Program-made: the position numbers and the translations under genes
Shown here: positions 17,812-26,626 of the stretch, piece by piece
Layout of the letters: the number at the start of each line of letters is the position of its first letter
Numbering within the stretch: position 1 is the stretch's first letter
Assembly: GCF_012927085.1 (NCBI RefSeq)
Contig: NZ_JABBFX010000001.1
Coordinates: forward strand, 992,001-1,056,000
DNA length: 64,000 nt
Origin: Ramlibacter agri
GTDB lineage: Bacteria > Pseudomonadota > Gammaproteobacteria > Burkholderiales > Burkholderiaceae_C
Direction: 5' to 3'
Notes under the pieces: generated by a model
What the model was told of the DNA's origin: nothing
Seen by the model: only the letters and a program-made list of their open reading frames with translations
The model's database searches: none

Positions 17812-19002
17812 CTACTTCGTCAGCAGCCGGATCGCGTCTTCCAGCCCCTTGAGGGTCAGCGGGTACATCCGCTGGTTCATCAGCTGCTGGACGACCGCGA
17901 TGCTCTGGCGGTATTGCCAGACGCCTTGCGGCTCCGGGTTGATCCAGACGAACTTGGGGAAGGCGCCGGTCAGGCGCTGCAGCCATTCGGCGCCGGCTTC
18001 CTCGTTGTTGTATTCGACGCTGCCGCCCGGCTGCAGGATCTCGTAAGGGCTCATGGTGGCGTCGCCCACGAACACCAGCTTGTAGTCCTTGTTGTACTTG
18101 CGGATGATGTCCCAGGTGGGGAACTTCTCGCTGAAGCGCCGCCGGTTGTTCTTCCACATGAAGTCGTAGACGCAGTTGTGGAAGTAGTAGAACTCGAGGT
18201 GCTTGAACTCCGCCTTGGCGGCCGAGAACATCTCCTCGACGCGGTGCACGTGTTCGTCCATCGTGCCGCCCACGTCCATCAGCAGCAGCACCTTCACGTT
18301 GTTGTGCCGCTCCGGCACCATCTTGATGTCCAGCCAGCCGGCGTTGGCGGCGGTGGACTTGATGGTGTCGTCCAGGTCCAGTTCCTCGGCCGCGCCCTGG
18401 CGCGCGAACTTGCGCAGCCGCCGCAGGGCGACCTTGATGTTGCGCGTGCCCAGCTCCTGGGTGTCGTCGTAGTCCTTGTAGGCGCGCTGGTCCCACACCT
18501 TCACCGCGCTCTTGTTCCGGCCCTTGTCCTGGCCGATGCGGATGCCCTGCGGGTTGTAGCCGTAGGCGCCGAAGGGTGAGGTGCCCCCGGTGCCTATCAT
18601 CTTGCTGCCGCCCTCGTGGCGTTCCTTCTGCTCCTCGAAGCGCTTCTTCAGCGTCTCCATGAGCTCGTCCCAGCCCATCTTCTCGATCTTCGCCTTCTCC
18701 TCGGGCGAGAGTTCGAGCTCCAGGTTCTTGCGCAGCCATTCCAGCGGCACGTCCTTGCTGAAGTCGGCGAGCAGCTCCACGCCCTTGAAGTAGGCCGCGA
18801 AGGCGCGGTCGAACTTGTCGTAGTGCTTCTCGTCCTTCACCAGCGCGGTGCGGGCGAGATAGTAGAAGTCGTCGAGGCTGTACGCGCCGTCGCTTTCGGG
18901 GCCCACGACTCCTTGCTGCAAGGCCTCGAGCAGGACGAGGTATTCCTTGACCGAGACCGGCAGCTTGGCGCTGCGCAGGGTGTAGAAGAAGTCGATCAGC
19001 AT
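17812..19002 (-). CDS. CoxE-like VWA domain protein paired with a MoxR ATPase
   Basis: A 396-residue protein of the VWA (CoxE-type) family, encoded with a MoxR AAA+ ATPase 606 bases upstream. The N-terminal half (MLIDFFYTLRSAKLPVSVKE) is the usual CoxE-like lead. The C-terminal half holds a von Willebrand A fold with the metal-site sequence LLLMDVGGTMDEHV in place of a strict DxSxS. MoxR/VWA pairs act as chaperones that insert metals or remodel enzyme complexes (CoxDE matures CO dehydrogenase). The client enzyme is not evident here. The gene lies last in a three-gene minus-strand operon with the GNAT gene. Confidence 0.88.
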   Translation of the reverse strand: MLIDFFYTLRSAKLPVSVKEYLVLLEALQQGVVGPESDGAYSLDDFYYLARTALVKDEKHYDKFDRAFAAYFKGVELLADFSKDVPLEWLRKNLELELSPEEKAKIEKMGWDELMETLKKRFEEQKERHEGGSKMIGTGGTSPFGAYGYNPQGIRIGQDKGRNKSAVKVWDQRAYKDYDDTQELGTRNIKVALRRLRKFARQGAAEELDLDDTIKSTAANAGWLDIKMVPERHNNVKVLLLMDVGGTMDEHVHRVEEMFSAAKAEFKHLEFYYFHNCVYDFMWKNNRRRFSEKFPTWDIIRKYNKDYKLVFVGDATMSPYEILQPGGSVEYNNEEAGAEWLQRLTGAFPKFVWINPEPQGVWQYRQSIAVVQQLMNQRMYPLTLKGLEDAIRLLTK

Positions 19003-19003
19003 G

Positions 19004-19603
19004 TCAGGCCTCCCGCGGGCGATTCAGCTGATAGGTGAGATGTGCCTTGACCTCCGGCCACTCGCCGGCGGCGACGCTGTACATCACCGTATCGCGCACC
19101 GTGCCGTCGCGGCGCAGCGCGTGGTGGCGCAGCACGCCGTCCTTCCTGGCGCCCAGGCGTTCGATGGCGCGCTGCGAGGCGAAGTTGAAGTTGTCGGTGC
19201 GCCAGCCCACCAGCTTGGCGCCCAGCGTCTCGAAGGCGTGCTGCAAGAGCAGCAGCTTGCAGGTGGTGTTGACGTGCGTGCGTTGCCAGCTCTTGCCGTA
19301 CCACGTGTAGCCGATCTCGACGCGCTCGACCGCCGGCACGATGTCGTGGTAGCGCGTGGTGCCGATCACCTGGCCGCTGACGGAATCGATCACGACGAAG
19401 GGCAGCATGTGGCCGTCCTCGCAACCCTTCAGGCCCGCTGCGACATAGGCCGCCGTCGCGCCGGGTTCCGGCACCGAGGTCACGCGCAGGTTCCACAGCT
19501 CGCCATCGCGCGCCGCGGCTTCCAGGCCGGCGACGTGGCCGGTCGTCATGGGCACCAGCCGCAGCGTCGCGGCCTGCAGGGTCGTCGGCTCGGGCTTCTT
19601 CAT
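19004..19603 (-). CDS. GNAT-family N-acetyltransferase (RimJ/RimL type)
   Basis: A 199-residue acetyl-CoA-dependent acetyltransferase of the RimJ/RimL-like branch. It opens with LQAATLRLVPMTTGHVAGL and has VIGTTRYHDIVPAVERVEIGYTWYGKSWQRTHVN as the central region (read in parts), then the NFASQRAIERLGARKDGVLR acetyl-CoA wrap. Its substrate may be a protein N-terminus or a small molecule. It is sandwiched between the MoxR and VWA genes with gaps of 4 bases and 1 base, so it is cotranscribed, perhaps modifying the same client. Confidence 0.88.
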   Translation of the reverse strand: MKKPEPTTLQAATLRLVPMTTGHVAGLEAAARDGELWNLRVTSVPEPGATAAYVAAGLKGCEDGHMLPFVVIDSVSGQVIGTTRYHDIVPAVERVEIGYTWYGKSWQRTHVNTTCKLLLLQHAFETLGAKLVGWRTDNFNFASQRAIERLGARKDGVLRHHALRRDGTVRDTVMYSVAAGEWPEVKAHLTYQLNRPREA

Positions 19604-19607
19604 CGGC

Positions 19608-20450
19608 TCACCGGTTGTGGCGCTGCATGAACACCAGCTTCTCGAACAGCGTCACATCCTGCTCGTTCTTCAAGAGCGCGCCCACCAGCGGCGGCACCGC
19701 CACCTTCTCGTCCTTGCTTTGCAGCGCTTCCACCGGGATGTCCTCGGCCACCAGCAGCTTCAGCCAATCGAGCAGCTCGGAGGTGCTGGGCTTCTTCTTC
19801 AGGCCGGGCAGGTTGCGCACGTCGTAGAAGGTCTTGAGCGCGGAGGTGAGCAGCTCCTTCTTCAGGCCCGGGAAGTGCACGTCCACGATCTGCTTCATCG
19901 TGTCGGCGTCGGGGAACTTGATGTAGTGGAAGAAGCAGCGGCGCAGGAAGGCGTCCGGCAGTTCCTTTTCGTTGTTCGACGTGATGAACACCAGCGGCCG
20001 GTGCCTGGCCTTCACCAGTTCGCGCGTCTCGTAGACGTAGAACTCCATGCGATCCAGCTCGCGCAGCAGGTCGTTGGGGAATTCGATGTCGGCCTTGTCG
20101 ATCTCGTCGATCAGCAGCGCCACCGGCTGGTCCGCCGTGAAGGCCTGCCACAGCACGCCCTTGACGATGTAGTTGTGGATGTCCTTGACCCGCTGGTCGC
20201 CCAGCTGCGAGTCGCGCAGGCGGCTGACCGCGTCGTACTCGTACAGGCCCTGCTGCGCCTTCGTCGTGGACTTGATGTGCCACTGCAACAGCGGCAGGTT
20301 CAAGGCCTGGGCCACTTCTTCCGCCAGCATGGTCTTGCCGGTGCCCGGTTCGCCCTTGACCAGCAGGGGGCGTTTCAGGGTGATGGCGGCGTTGACGGCC
20401 AGCATCAGGTCCTGCGTGGCAACGTAGTTCTGGGAGCCTTGGAACTTCAT
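19608..20450 (-). CDS. MoxR-family AAA+ ATPase
   Basis: A 280-residue AAA+ ATPase of the MoxR family. The Walker A is GEPGTGKT (residues 33-40), the Walker B LLIDEIDKAD, and sensor 1 lies in FITSNNEKELPDAFLRRC, with the arginine-finger region following. MoxR ATPases work with VWA partners in maturing enzyme complexes; the CoxE-like VWA gene is two genes downstream. It starts 102 bases from the divergent cytochrome gene and is the first gene of its operon. Confidence 0.93.
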   Translation of the reverse strand: MKFQGSQNYVATQDLMLAVNAAITLKRPLLVKGEPGTGKTMLAEEVAQALNLPLLQWHIKSTTKAQQGLYEYDAVSRLRDSQLGDQRVKDIHNYIVKGVLWQAFTADQPVALLIDEIDKADIEFPNDLLRELDRMEFYVYETRELVKARHRPLVFITSNNEKELPDAFLRRCFFHYIKFPDADTMKQIVDVHFPGLKKELLTSALKTFYDVRNLPGLKKKPSTSELLDWLKLLVAEDIPVEALQSKDEKVAVPPLVGALLKNEQDVTLFEKLVFMQRHNR

Positions 20451-20496
20451 GGGGGGTGCGGGAATGTGCGAGGGAAGGGCCCCGGAGGAGCCCCCC

Positions 20497-20502
20497 TATA
20501 AT
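20497..20502 (+). promoter_or_regulatory. Consensus -10 box upstream of the cytochrome c4-like gene
   Basis: A perfect TATAAT lies 51 bases before the cytochrome ATG at 20553, giving a leader of about 43 bases. No clear TTGACA-like -35 is seen at 16-18 bases, so an activator may be needed. The minus-strand MoxR gene begins at 20450. Confidence 0.5.
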
Positions 20503-20552
20503 CGCCGGTTGATCCAAAGAAACGGGCCTTCGGGTCTGATTGTGCGCGCAAA

Positions 20553-21299
20553 ATGAACAAGTTGTTGAACACGCTTCTCGCCATGTTTGTCGCTTGCGCG
20601 ACCAATCTGGCCCATGCGCAGGCGCCGGCTGCTCCGGCTCCTGCTGCCTCTCCTGCGGCCGCGGCCGCGCCTGCTGCTCCCGCAGCCGCCAAGCCGGCCC
20701 AGGCACCGGCCAGCCCCAAGTCGCTGGAAGCCAAGACGGCCATGTGCTTCGGCTGCCACGGCATCGTCGGCTACCAAACCAGCTTCCCCGAGGTCTACAA
20801 GGTTCCCAAGATCGCCGGCCAGAACGCGGCCTACATCGCGGCCGCCCTGAAGGCCTACCAGACCGGCGACCGCAAGCATCCCACCATGCGCGCCATCGCG
20901 ACGACGCTGTCCGAGCAGGACATCAACGACATCGCCGCCTACTACGAGAAGGCCGGCCAGCAGGACATGAAGCCGGTCGCGGACAAGCTGAGCCGCGAGC
21001 CCGACGCCCAGGTCGCCGCGCTGATGCAGAAGGCCGCCTGCGTGTCCTGCCACGGCGCCAACCTGTCCAAGCCGATCGCGCCCAACTATCCGAAGATCGC
21101 GGGCCAGCACGCCGACTACCTGTTCGTGGCGCTGAAGTCGTACAAGACCGAGAACAACCCCGCCGTCGGCCGCAACAACGGCGTGATGGGCGCCATCGCC
21201 AAGCAGTTCTCCAACGACGAACTGAAGGCGCTGGCCAAGTTCGTGGGTTCGCTGGATAGCGAGCTGGAAACGAAGACCGAGTCCCGCTTCCACCACTGA
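20553..21299 (+). CDS. Diheme cytochrome c4-like protein
   Basis: A 248-residue periplasmic electron carrier with two c-type heme sites, CFGCH (Cys65-His69) and CVSCH (Cys163-His167). They are arranged as two similar domains, each followed by PKIAGQ, the cytochrome c4 signature. A signal peptide is followed by a long Ala/Pro-rich linker (about residues 24-55) that could span the periplasm or anchor the domains. Its likely partners are terminal oxidases. It is monocistronic: a strong terminator follows 18 bases after the stop. Confidence 0.9.
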   Translation: MNKLLNTLLAMFVACATNLAHAQAPAAPAPAASPAAAAAPAAPAAAKPAQAPASPKSLEAKTAMCFGCHGIVGYQTSFPEVYKVPKIAGQNAAYIAAALKAYQTGDRKHPTMRAIATTLSEQDINDIAAYYEKAGQQDMKPVADKLSREPDAQVAALMQKAACVSCHGANLSKPIAPNYPKIAGQHADYLFVALKSYKTENNPAVGRNNGVMGAIAKQFSNDELKALAKFVGSLDSELETKTESRFHH

Positions 21300-21317
21300 G
21301 TGGAACGCAGACAGCAG

Positions 21318-21340
21318 AAGGGGCCCGACGGGCCCCTTTT
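21318..21340 (+). terminator. Rho-independent terminator after the cytochrome gene
   Basis: The arms AAGGGGCCC and GGGCCCCTT, with a short GAC loop region, are followed by a T-rich stretch on the plus strand. The mirrored A-rich side could also serve the convergent minus-strand gene that ends at 21340. Confidence 0.8.
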
Positions 21341-21768
21341 CATTTCGTCGCGCGCCGCTGCACGCACTCGACGTAGGCCTCGCCATCCGGCGGCCGTCCC
21401 GCGCGCTGGCTTTCCCACAGCATCTGGCCCAGGCACTCCATGGCCTCGTGGTGCGCGTCGTGCAACGAGTTGCGGCGCGCCGCCAGCAACTCCACTGCCT
21501 GGCGGATTCCGCGCGGCTGGTCGATCGAGCATTGCTCGCTGATCGACAGGTGCATGGACAGGTGCAGGAAGGGATTGGTGCCCTTGCTGCCGTCGTAGAC
21601 GCGCGCCACCGCCGCATCGGCGTCGGCCAGGTCGGCGTCGTATTCCGGGTGCTCCTTCAGCCACTCGCTGGCCAGCGTTTCCAGCGCGTCCAGCAGCTGG
21701 CCGCCGCGGGCCTTGGCCTGCACGCCGCAGAAGAACCGGCGCACCTCTTCCTGGGAGGGATCGAACAT
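21340..21768 (-). CDS. DUF1841 family protein
   Basis: A 142-residue soluble protein of the DUF1841 family. It starts MFDPSQEEVRRFFCGV and contains the family block NPFLHLSMHLSISEQ, then RHDAMECLGQMLWE-like spacing of His and Glu (actual segment DAHHEAMECLGQMLWE). The function is unknown. The His-rich central helix suggests metal binding, but this is not shown. The start at 21768 is chosen because the family begins with MF.PS. It ends at the terminator hairpin shared with the cytochrome gene. Confidence 0.85.
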   Translation of the reverse strand: MFDPSQEEVRRFFCGVQAKARGGQLLDALETLASEWLKEHPEYDADLADADAAVARVYDGSKGTNPFLHLSMHLSISEQCSIDQPRGIRQAVELLAARRNSLHDAHHEAMECLGQMLWESQRAGRPPDGEAYVECVQRRATK

Positions 21769-21914
21769 GGCCGGCAGGGTAGCACGCGCCCCAAACCCGC
21801 TGCCCGTCTGCTGGTAAGTCCGCAGGCGCCTGAACGCAAGCTGACCGCAGAATGGCGCCGCACCGTGCCGTACAGCGCGGGAGCGTGAGTGCATTCCTAT
21901 TCGGAGACAACGCA

Positions 21915-22874
21915 ATGAAGTCCTGGAAGACTGCCCTGGTCGCGCTCATCGCGGCCTTCGGCCTCAGCCTCGCCGCTTTTGCCCAGAACATTTCCATCGC
22001 CACCGGGGGCACCGGCGGCGTCTACTACCCCATGGGAGGCGGCCTCGCGGCCGTGCTGTCCAAGTACGTGCCAGGCATGCAGGCCACCGCGGAAGTGACC
22101 GGCGGCTCGGTCGACAACCTCAAGCTGGTCGGCAGCGGCAAGCCCTACGTGGGCTTCAGCATGAGCGACGCCGCGCAGGACGCGTTCAAGGGCGAGGACA
22201 AGTTCAAGGGCCACAAGGTCAACGTCCGCACGCTGATGGTGCTGTACCCGAACCGCATGCACGTGGTGACCATCGAGGGCAAGGGCATCAACAGCTTCGC
22301 CGACCTGAAGGGCAAGCGCGTGTCCACCGGTTCTCCCGGCAGCGCCACCGAGGTGATGGCCTTCCGCCTGATCGAGGCCGCCGGCTTCGACAAGGACAAG
22401 GACCTGAAGCGCGAGCGCCTGGGCGCCGCCGAATCGGTCAACGCCATCAAGGACGGCAAGATCGACGCCTTCTTCTGGGTGGGCGGCCTGCCCACGGCCG
22501 CCGTGTCCGACCTGGCCAACACGCCCGGCAACAAGATCAAGATGATCGACCACGCCGACCTGGTGGCGAAGATGAACCAGAAGTACGGCAACCTGTACGT
22601 GCAGGACGTGATCCCCAAGGAAACGTACCGCGGCATGGACAAGGACAACCACCAGGCCACCGTGCAGAACATCCTGGTCGCCGACCAGAGCATGGACGAC
22701 AAGACGGCCTACGCAATCGTCAAGACCATCTTCGACAAGAAGGCCGACATCGTCGCCGTCCACAAGGAAGCCGAGAACTTCAGGATGGAGAACCAGAAGA
22801 AGGACGCGAGCCCCGTCCCCTGGCATCCCGGCGCCATCAAGTACTTCGCGGAACACGGCATCAAGCTGAACTGA
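21915..22874 (+). CDS. TAXI-family TRAP transporter solute receptor
   Basis: A 319-residue periplasmic binding protein of the TAXI type. It has a signal peptide (KTALVALIAAFGLSLAAFA), then ISIATGGTGGVYYPMGG, the typical TAXI opening, and GKRVSTGSPGSATEVMAFRL in the first lobe. TAXI receptors deliver dicarboxylates or amino acids such as glutamate to fused TRAP permeases. The fused permease gene follows 10 bases downstream. The start at 21915 has GGAGACAAC just before it and gives the complete signal peptide. Confidence 0.93.
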   Translation: MKSWKTALVALIAAFGLSLAAFAQNISIATGGTGGVYYPMGGGLAAVLSKYVPGMQATAEVTGGSVDNLKLVGSGKPYVGFSMSDAAQDAFKGEDKFKGHKVNVRTLMVLYPNRMHVVTIEGKGINSFADLKGKRVSTGSPGSATEVMAFRLIEAAGFDKDKDLKRERLGAAESVNAIKDGKIDAFFWVGGLPTAAVSDLANTPGNKIKMIDHADLVAKMNQKYGNLYVQDVIPKETYRGMDKDNHQATVQNILVADQSMDDKTAYAIVKTIFDKKADIVAVHKEAENFRMENQKKDASPVPWHPGAIKYFAEHGIKLN

Positions 22875-22884
22875 GCACGGGCCC

Positions 22885-24933
22885 ATGACGCAAGAACAAC
22901 AGCGGGCAGAGCGCGTCGCGCTGAGCGAGGCCGTCAGCGAAGCCGGCCTGCAGAAGGCCGAGGAATACATCGAGCAGGAAGAAGGCGCCGCCAACAAGTT
23001 CAAGGGCGCGATGGCGGTGTTCATCACGCTCGTTGCGGTGGCGATGTCCGCCTTCCACCTGTACACGGCCTATGCCATCGTGCCGACGCAGACCTTGCGG
23101 CCGGTACACGTGGCCTTCGTGCTGTTCCTCGCCTTCCTCGTGTTCCCGGTGGCCGCGCGCTTCCGGCACCGCGTGATGTGGTGGGACTGGATCGCGGCCC
23201 TGCTGGCCGTGGCCATCGCCGTCTACCTGGTGCTGGGCGGCGACGACTTCACCGACCGCAACACCGACCCGAACAACTGGGACATCTTCTTCGGCACCTG
23301 CCTCGTGCTGCTGGTGCTGGAGGCGATGCGCCGCACCGCCGGCTGGATCATGCCGGTGATCTGCCTTGCCTTCGTCGGCTATGCGCTGGCCGGGCCCTGG
23401 CTGCCGGCGCCGTGGACGCACAAGGGCTACGAGATCGGCCGGCTGGTGGGCGTGATGTACATGACGCTCGAGGGCATCTACGGCTCGGCGATCGACGTGT
23501 CCTCGTCCCTCATCATCCTGTTCACGATCTTCGGCGCCTTCCTGCAGTACTCGGGCGCGGGCAAGTTCTACATCGACTTCTCGTTCGCCGCGATGGGCGG
23601 CAAGCCCACCGGTGCGGGGCGCACCGTGGTGCTCGCTTCCTTCCTGCTTGGTGGCCCTTCGGGCTCGGGCGTGGCAACCACTGTGACCTTGGGCACGGTG
23701 GCTTACCCGATGCTGGCCAAGGTGGGCTACGAGAAAAACGCGGCAGGCGGCCTGCTCGCCGCCGGCGGGCTGGGCGCCATCATCTCGCCGCCGGTGCTGG
23801 GCGCGGCCGCCTTCCTGATCGCGGAGTTCCTGAAGATCTCCTATCTCGACGTGCTGCTGATGGCGTGCATCCCCACGCTGCTGTTCTACTTCGCGCTGTT
23901 CCTGATGGTGGAGATCGACGCGCGCAAGTACGGCATGGGCAACACCACCTTCGAGAAGGTCGACTCGGTGTGGAACCTGACGAAGAAGTACTGGTTCCAT
24001 TTCCTGTCGCTGGTCTCGATCATCGCCTTCATGATGTGGGGCTTCTCGCCCGTGCTGTCGGTGTTCTGGGCGACGGTGGTGTCCTTCTTCACCAGCTTCC
24101 TGCGGCCGGACACCACGCTGGTCCCGTACGACGCTTTCCGCGGACCGGGCATCGTGAAGAAGCTGTGGAGCTCGCCCTTCATCAAGGCCATGGAAGGCGG
24201 CTCCATCGGCATGCTGAACGTGGCGGCCACCTGCGCCGGCGCCGGCATCATCGTCGGCGTGGTGACGCTCACGGGCCTGGGCCTGAAGTTCAGCACCATC
24301 GTCATCGCCTATGCCGGCGGCTCGCTGCTGCTGACGGCCATCTTCACGTCGCTGGTGGTGTGGATCGTCGGCCTGGCGGTGCCGGTGACGGCCTCGTACA
24401 TCATCTGCGCGGTGATCGCGGCGCCGGCGCTGATCAAACTGGGCGTGCCCGAGTTCGCGGCGCACATGTTCATCTTCTACTACGCGGTGCTGTCCGAGGT
24501 GTCGCCGCCGACGGCGCTGTCGCCCTTCGCAGCGGCTGCCATCACCGGCGGCGACCCGTACAAGACGACCATGCAGTGCTGGAAGTACACCGTGCCGGCC
24601 TTCCTGGTGCCCTTCATGTTCGTGCTGGACCCCAGCGGCCAGGGCCTGCTGCTCATGGGCTCCAGCAAGGCACTGGCGAACGCCGACTGGTGGTCGATCT
24701 TCGAAGTGACCTTCACCTGCGCGCTGGGCATCGCGGCGCTGGCCGCCGGCTTCCAGGGCTGGGCGCTGCGCAAGACCAGCAGCGTGGAACGCGTGCTGCT
24801 GATCATCGCCGGCTTCGCGTTGGCCTACCCGGGCTGGATCGCCGACCTGGTGGGCTTCGCGCTGATGGTGGCGGTGCTGGCGATGCAGTTGATGCGGCCG
24901 GTGCTCGCGGACGGCGTAGCATCGCGCCCATGA
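22885..24933 (+). CDS. TRAP transporter fused permease (4TM plus 12TM)
   Basis: A 682-residue inner-membrane protein combining the small DctQ-like and large DctM-like subunits. There are about four early membrane spans (residues 35-170), followed by the DctM core with GGPSGSGVATTVTLGTVAYP, GGLGAIISPPVLGAAAFLI and YAVLSEVSPPTALSPFAAAA. It drives Na+- or H+-coupled uptake of the ligand bound by the TAXI receptor encoded immediately upstream. The stop overlaps the start of the DapA-like lyase gene, so transport and catabolism are coupled. Confidence 0.93.
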   Translation: MTQEQQRAERVALSEAVSEAGLQKAEEYIEQEEGAANKFKGAMAVFITLVAVAMSAFHLYTAYAIVPTQTLRPVHVAFVLFLAFLVFPVAARFRHRVMWWDWIAALLAVAIAVYLVLGGDDFTDRNTDPNNWDIFFGTCLVLLVLEAMRRTAGWIMPVICLAFVGYALAGPWLPAPWTHKGYEIGRLVGVMYMTLEGIYGSAIDVSSSLIILFTIFGAFLQYSGAGKFYIDFSFAAMGGKPTGAGRTVVLASFLLGGPSGSGVATTVTLGTVAYPMLAKVGYEKNAAGGLLAAGGLGAIISPPVLGAAAFLIAEFLKISYLDVLLMACIPTLLFYFALFLMVEIDARKYGMGNTTFEKVDSVWNLTKKYWFHFLSLVSIIAFMMWGFSPVLSVFWATVVSFFTSFLRPDTTLVPYDAFRGPGIVKKLWSSPFIKAMEGGSIGMLNVAATCAGAGIIVGVVTLTGLGLKFSTIVIAYAGGSLLLTAIFTSLVVWIVGLAVPVTASYIICAVIAAPALIKLGVPEFAAHMFIFYYAVLSEVSPPTALSPFAAAAITGGDPYKTTMQCWKYTVPAFLVPFMFVLDPSGQGLLLMGSSKALANADWWSIFEVTFTCALGIAALAAGFQGWALRKTSSVERVLLIIAGFALAYPGWIADLVGFALMVAVLAMQLMRPVLADGVASRP

Positions 24934-25865
24934 ACCGACTGGACTCTTCCGCCCAAGGCGTCTACCTCATCACCGTCACTCCCTTCACCGACAGCGGTGC
25001 GCTGGACCTCGCCAGCACCGACCGCATGGTGGACTTCTGCCTGGAGAAGGGCGTCACCGGCCTCACGGTGCTGGGCATCATGGGCGAGGCCACCAAGCTC
25101 ACCGCCGAAGAGTCGCGCACCTTCGTCAAGCAGGTGCTGGCGCGTGTCAACGGCAAGGTGCCGGTGGTGGTCGGCGCTTCGGCGCCGGGCTTCGCAGCCA
25201 TGAAGGAGCTGACGGATTCCGTCATGGACCTCGGCGCTTCCGGCGTCATGGTGGCGCCGCCGCCCAGCGTGCGCACCGACGACCAGATCCTCTCTTACTT
25301 CCAGATGGTCGACGAGACCTTGGGCGCCAAAGTGCCCTGGGTGCTGCAGGACCACCCGGTGTCGACCACCGTGCAGATGTCGGCCTCCGTCATCCTGCGC
25401 ATCCTGAAGAACTCGCCCACTTGCGTGATGCTGAAGCACGAGGACTGGCCGGGCCTGGCCAAGCTCTCCGCCATCCGCGCGGCCAGCGACAAGGGCGAGG
25501 TGAAGCGCGTGTCCATCCTCACCGGCAACGGCGGCGGCCTGTTCCTGCCGGAGGAACTGACGCGCGGCGCCGACGGCGCCATGACAGGTTTCGCCTATCC
25601 CGAGATGATGGTGGACGTGGTGGCGGCCCATGCGCGCGGCGACCGCGAGCGCGCGCACGACCTGTTCGACGCCTACCTGCCGCTGGCGCGCTACGAGCAG
25701 CAGGCCGGCGTCGGCCTCGCAGTGCGCAAGCAACTGTTCCAGGACCGCGGCGTGATCACCTCGGCCTTCGTGCGCAAGCCCGGGCCGAAGCTGTCCGACA
25801 AGGACCTCGCCGACATCGCGCTGCTGGTGCGCCGGCAGGACAAGCGCCTGCGCGAACTCGCCTGA
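24930..25865 (+). CDS. DHDPS/NAL-superfamily lyase or aldolase, not a canonical DapA
   Basis: A 311-residue TIM-barrel class I aldolase of the dihydrodipicolinate synthase superfamily. The Schiff-base Lys169 is in VMLKHEDWPG. The Thr-Thr pair of DapA (GTTGE) is replaced by GIMGE at 49-53, and the conserved Tyr of the YNVP motif is replaced by LQDHPVST. It is therefore unlikely to make dihydrodipicolinate and more likely cleaves or dehydrates a keto acid. It overlaps the TRAP permease stop by 4 bases and is followed after 11 bases by an RraA/CHA-aldolase-like gene. The substrate presumably enters through the TRAP system. Confidence 0.85.
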   Translation: MNRLDSSAQGVYLITVTPFTDSGALDLASTDRMVDFCLEKGVTGLTVLGIMGEATKLTAEESRTFVKQVLARVNGKVPVVVGASAPGFAAMKELTDSVMDLGASGVMVAPPPSVRTDDQILSYFQMVDETLGAKVPWVLQDHPVSTTVQMSASVILRILKNSPTCVMLKHEDWPGLAKLSAIRAASDKGEVKRVSILTGNGGGLFLPEELTRGADGAMTGFAYPEMMVDVVAAHARGDRERAHDLFDAYLPLARYEQQAGVGLAVRKQLFQDRGVITSAFVRKPGPKLSDKDLADIALLVRRQDKRLRELA

Positions 25866-25876
25866 AGGACGACCCC

Positions 25877-26608
25877 ATGACCATGCCCGCGCTGCCCGAA
25901 CCCGACATGAGCCCGCTCGATCCCAAGGCGATAGCGACGCTCTCGCAGGTCACCACCGCCACGCTGACCACGGTGCTGCTGAAGAAAGGCCTGCGCAACC
26001 TGTGGATCCGCGGCGCGCGACCCATCCGCAGCGGTCAGCCGCGCCTGGTCGGCCGCGTGTTCACGCTGCGCTTCGTGCCCGCGCGGGAGGACCTGGCGAC
26101 GCCGGCCTCCTGGGGCTCGCCCATCTCGACGCGTGCGGCCATCGAAGCCATGCCGGCCGGCTGCATTGCCGTGGTCGATTCCATGGGCGTGACGGACGCG
26201 GGCATCTTCGGCGACATCCTCTGCGCGCGCATGGCCAAGCGCGGCATCACGGCGCTCGTCACCGACGGCGTCGTGCGCGACCTGCATGGCGTGCTGGGGA
26301 CCCAGCTGCCCGTGTGGTGCAGCGGCGCTGCCGCGCCCGCGTCGGTAGCCGGCCTGACCTTCGTCGACTGGCAGCGGCCCATCGGCTGCGGCGGCGTGGC
26401 GGTGTTCCCCGGCGACGTGCTGGTGGCCGACGACGACGGCGCGGTGCTGATCCCCGCCGCCTTGCTGGACCACGTGCTCGCCGAAGCGCCGGAGCAGGAG
26501 CGCCTGGAAGGCTGGATCATGGCGGAGGTGGAGAAGGGCGTGCCGCTGCCCGGGCTGTATCCGCCGAACGAAGAGAACAAGAAGCGCTACGAAGCTTCGA
26601 AGAAATAG
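25877..26608 (+). CDS. RraA-like / 4-carboxy-4-hydroxy-2-oxoadipate aldolase family protein
   Basis: A 243-residue protein of the RraA/HMG-CHA aldolase family (class II, metal-dependent). It carries GDILCARMAKRGITALVTDG, followed by VRDL, covering the Asp and Arg residues that bind metal and pyruvate enolate. Members cleave 4-carboxy-4-hydroxy-2-oxoadipate or related acids to pyruvate, or regulate RNase E (true RraA is about 160 residues, shorter than this). The operon context with a DapA-fold lyase and TRAP transporter argues for an aldolase in carboxylic acid catabolism. The start is ATG 25877. Confidence 0.82.
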   Translation: MTMPALPEPDMSPLDPKAIATLSQVTTATLTTVLLKKGLRNLWIRGARPIRSGQPRLVGRVFTLRFVPAREDLATPASWGSPISTRAAIEAMPAGCIAVVDSMGVTDAGIFGDILCARMAKRGITALVTDGVVRDLHGVLGTQLPVWCSGAAAPASVAGLTFVDWQRPIGCGGVAVFPGDVLVADDDGAVLIPAALLDHVLAEAPEQERLEGWIMAEVEKGVPLPGLYPPNEENKKRYEASKK

Positions 26609-26626
26609 TCGGCGAGCGCTGGAGAC

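Noticed and set aside
24930..25865. Annotation of the DapA-fold gene as lysine-pathway dapA
   Set aside because: The Thr-Thr pair and the catalytic Tyr are missing, and the gene is tied to a TRAP transporter operon.
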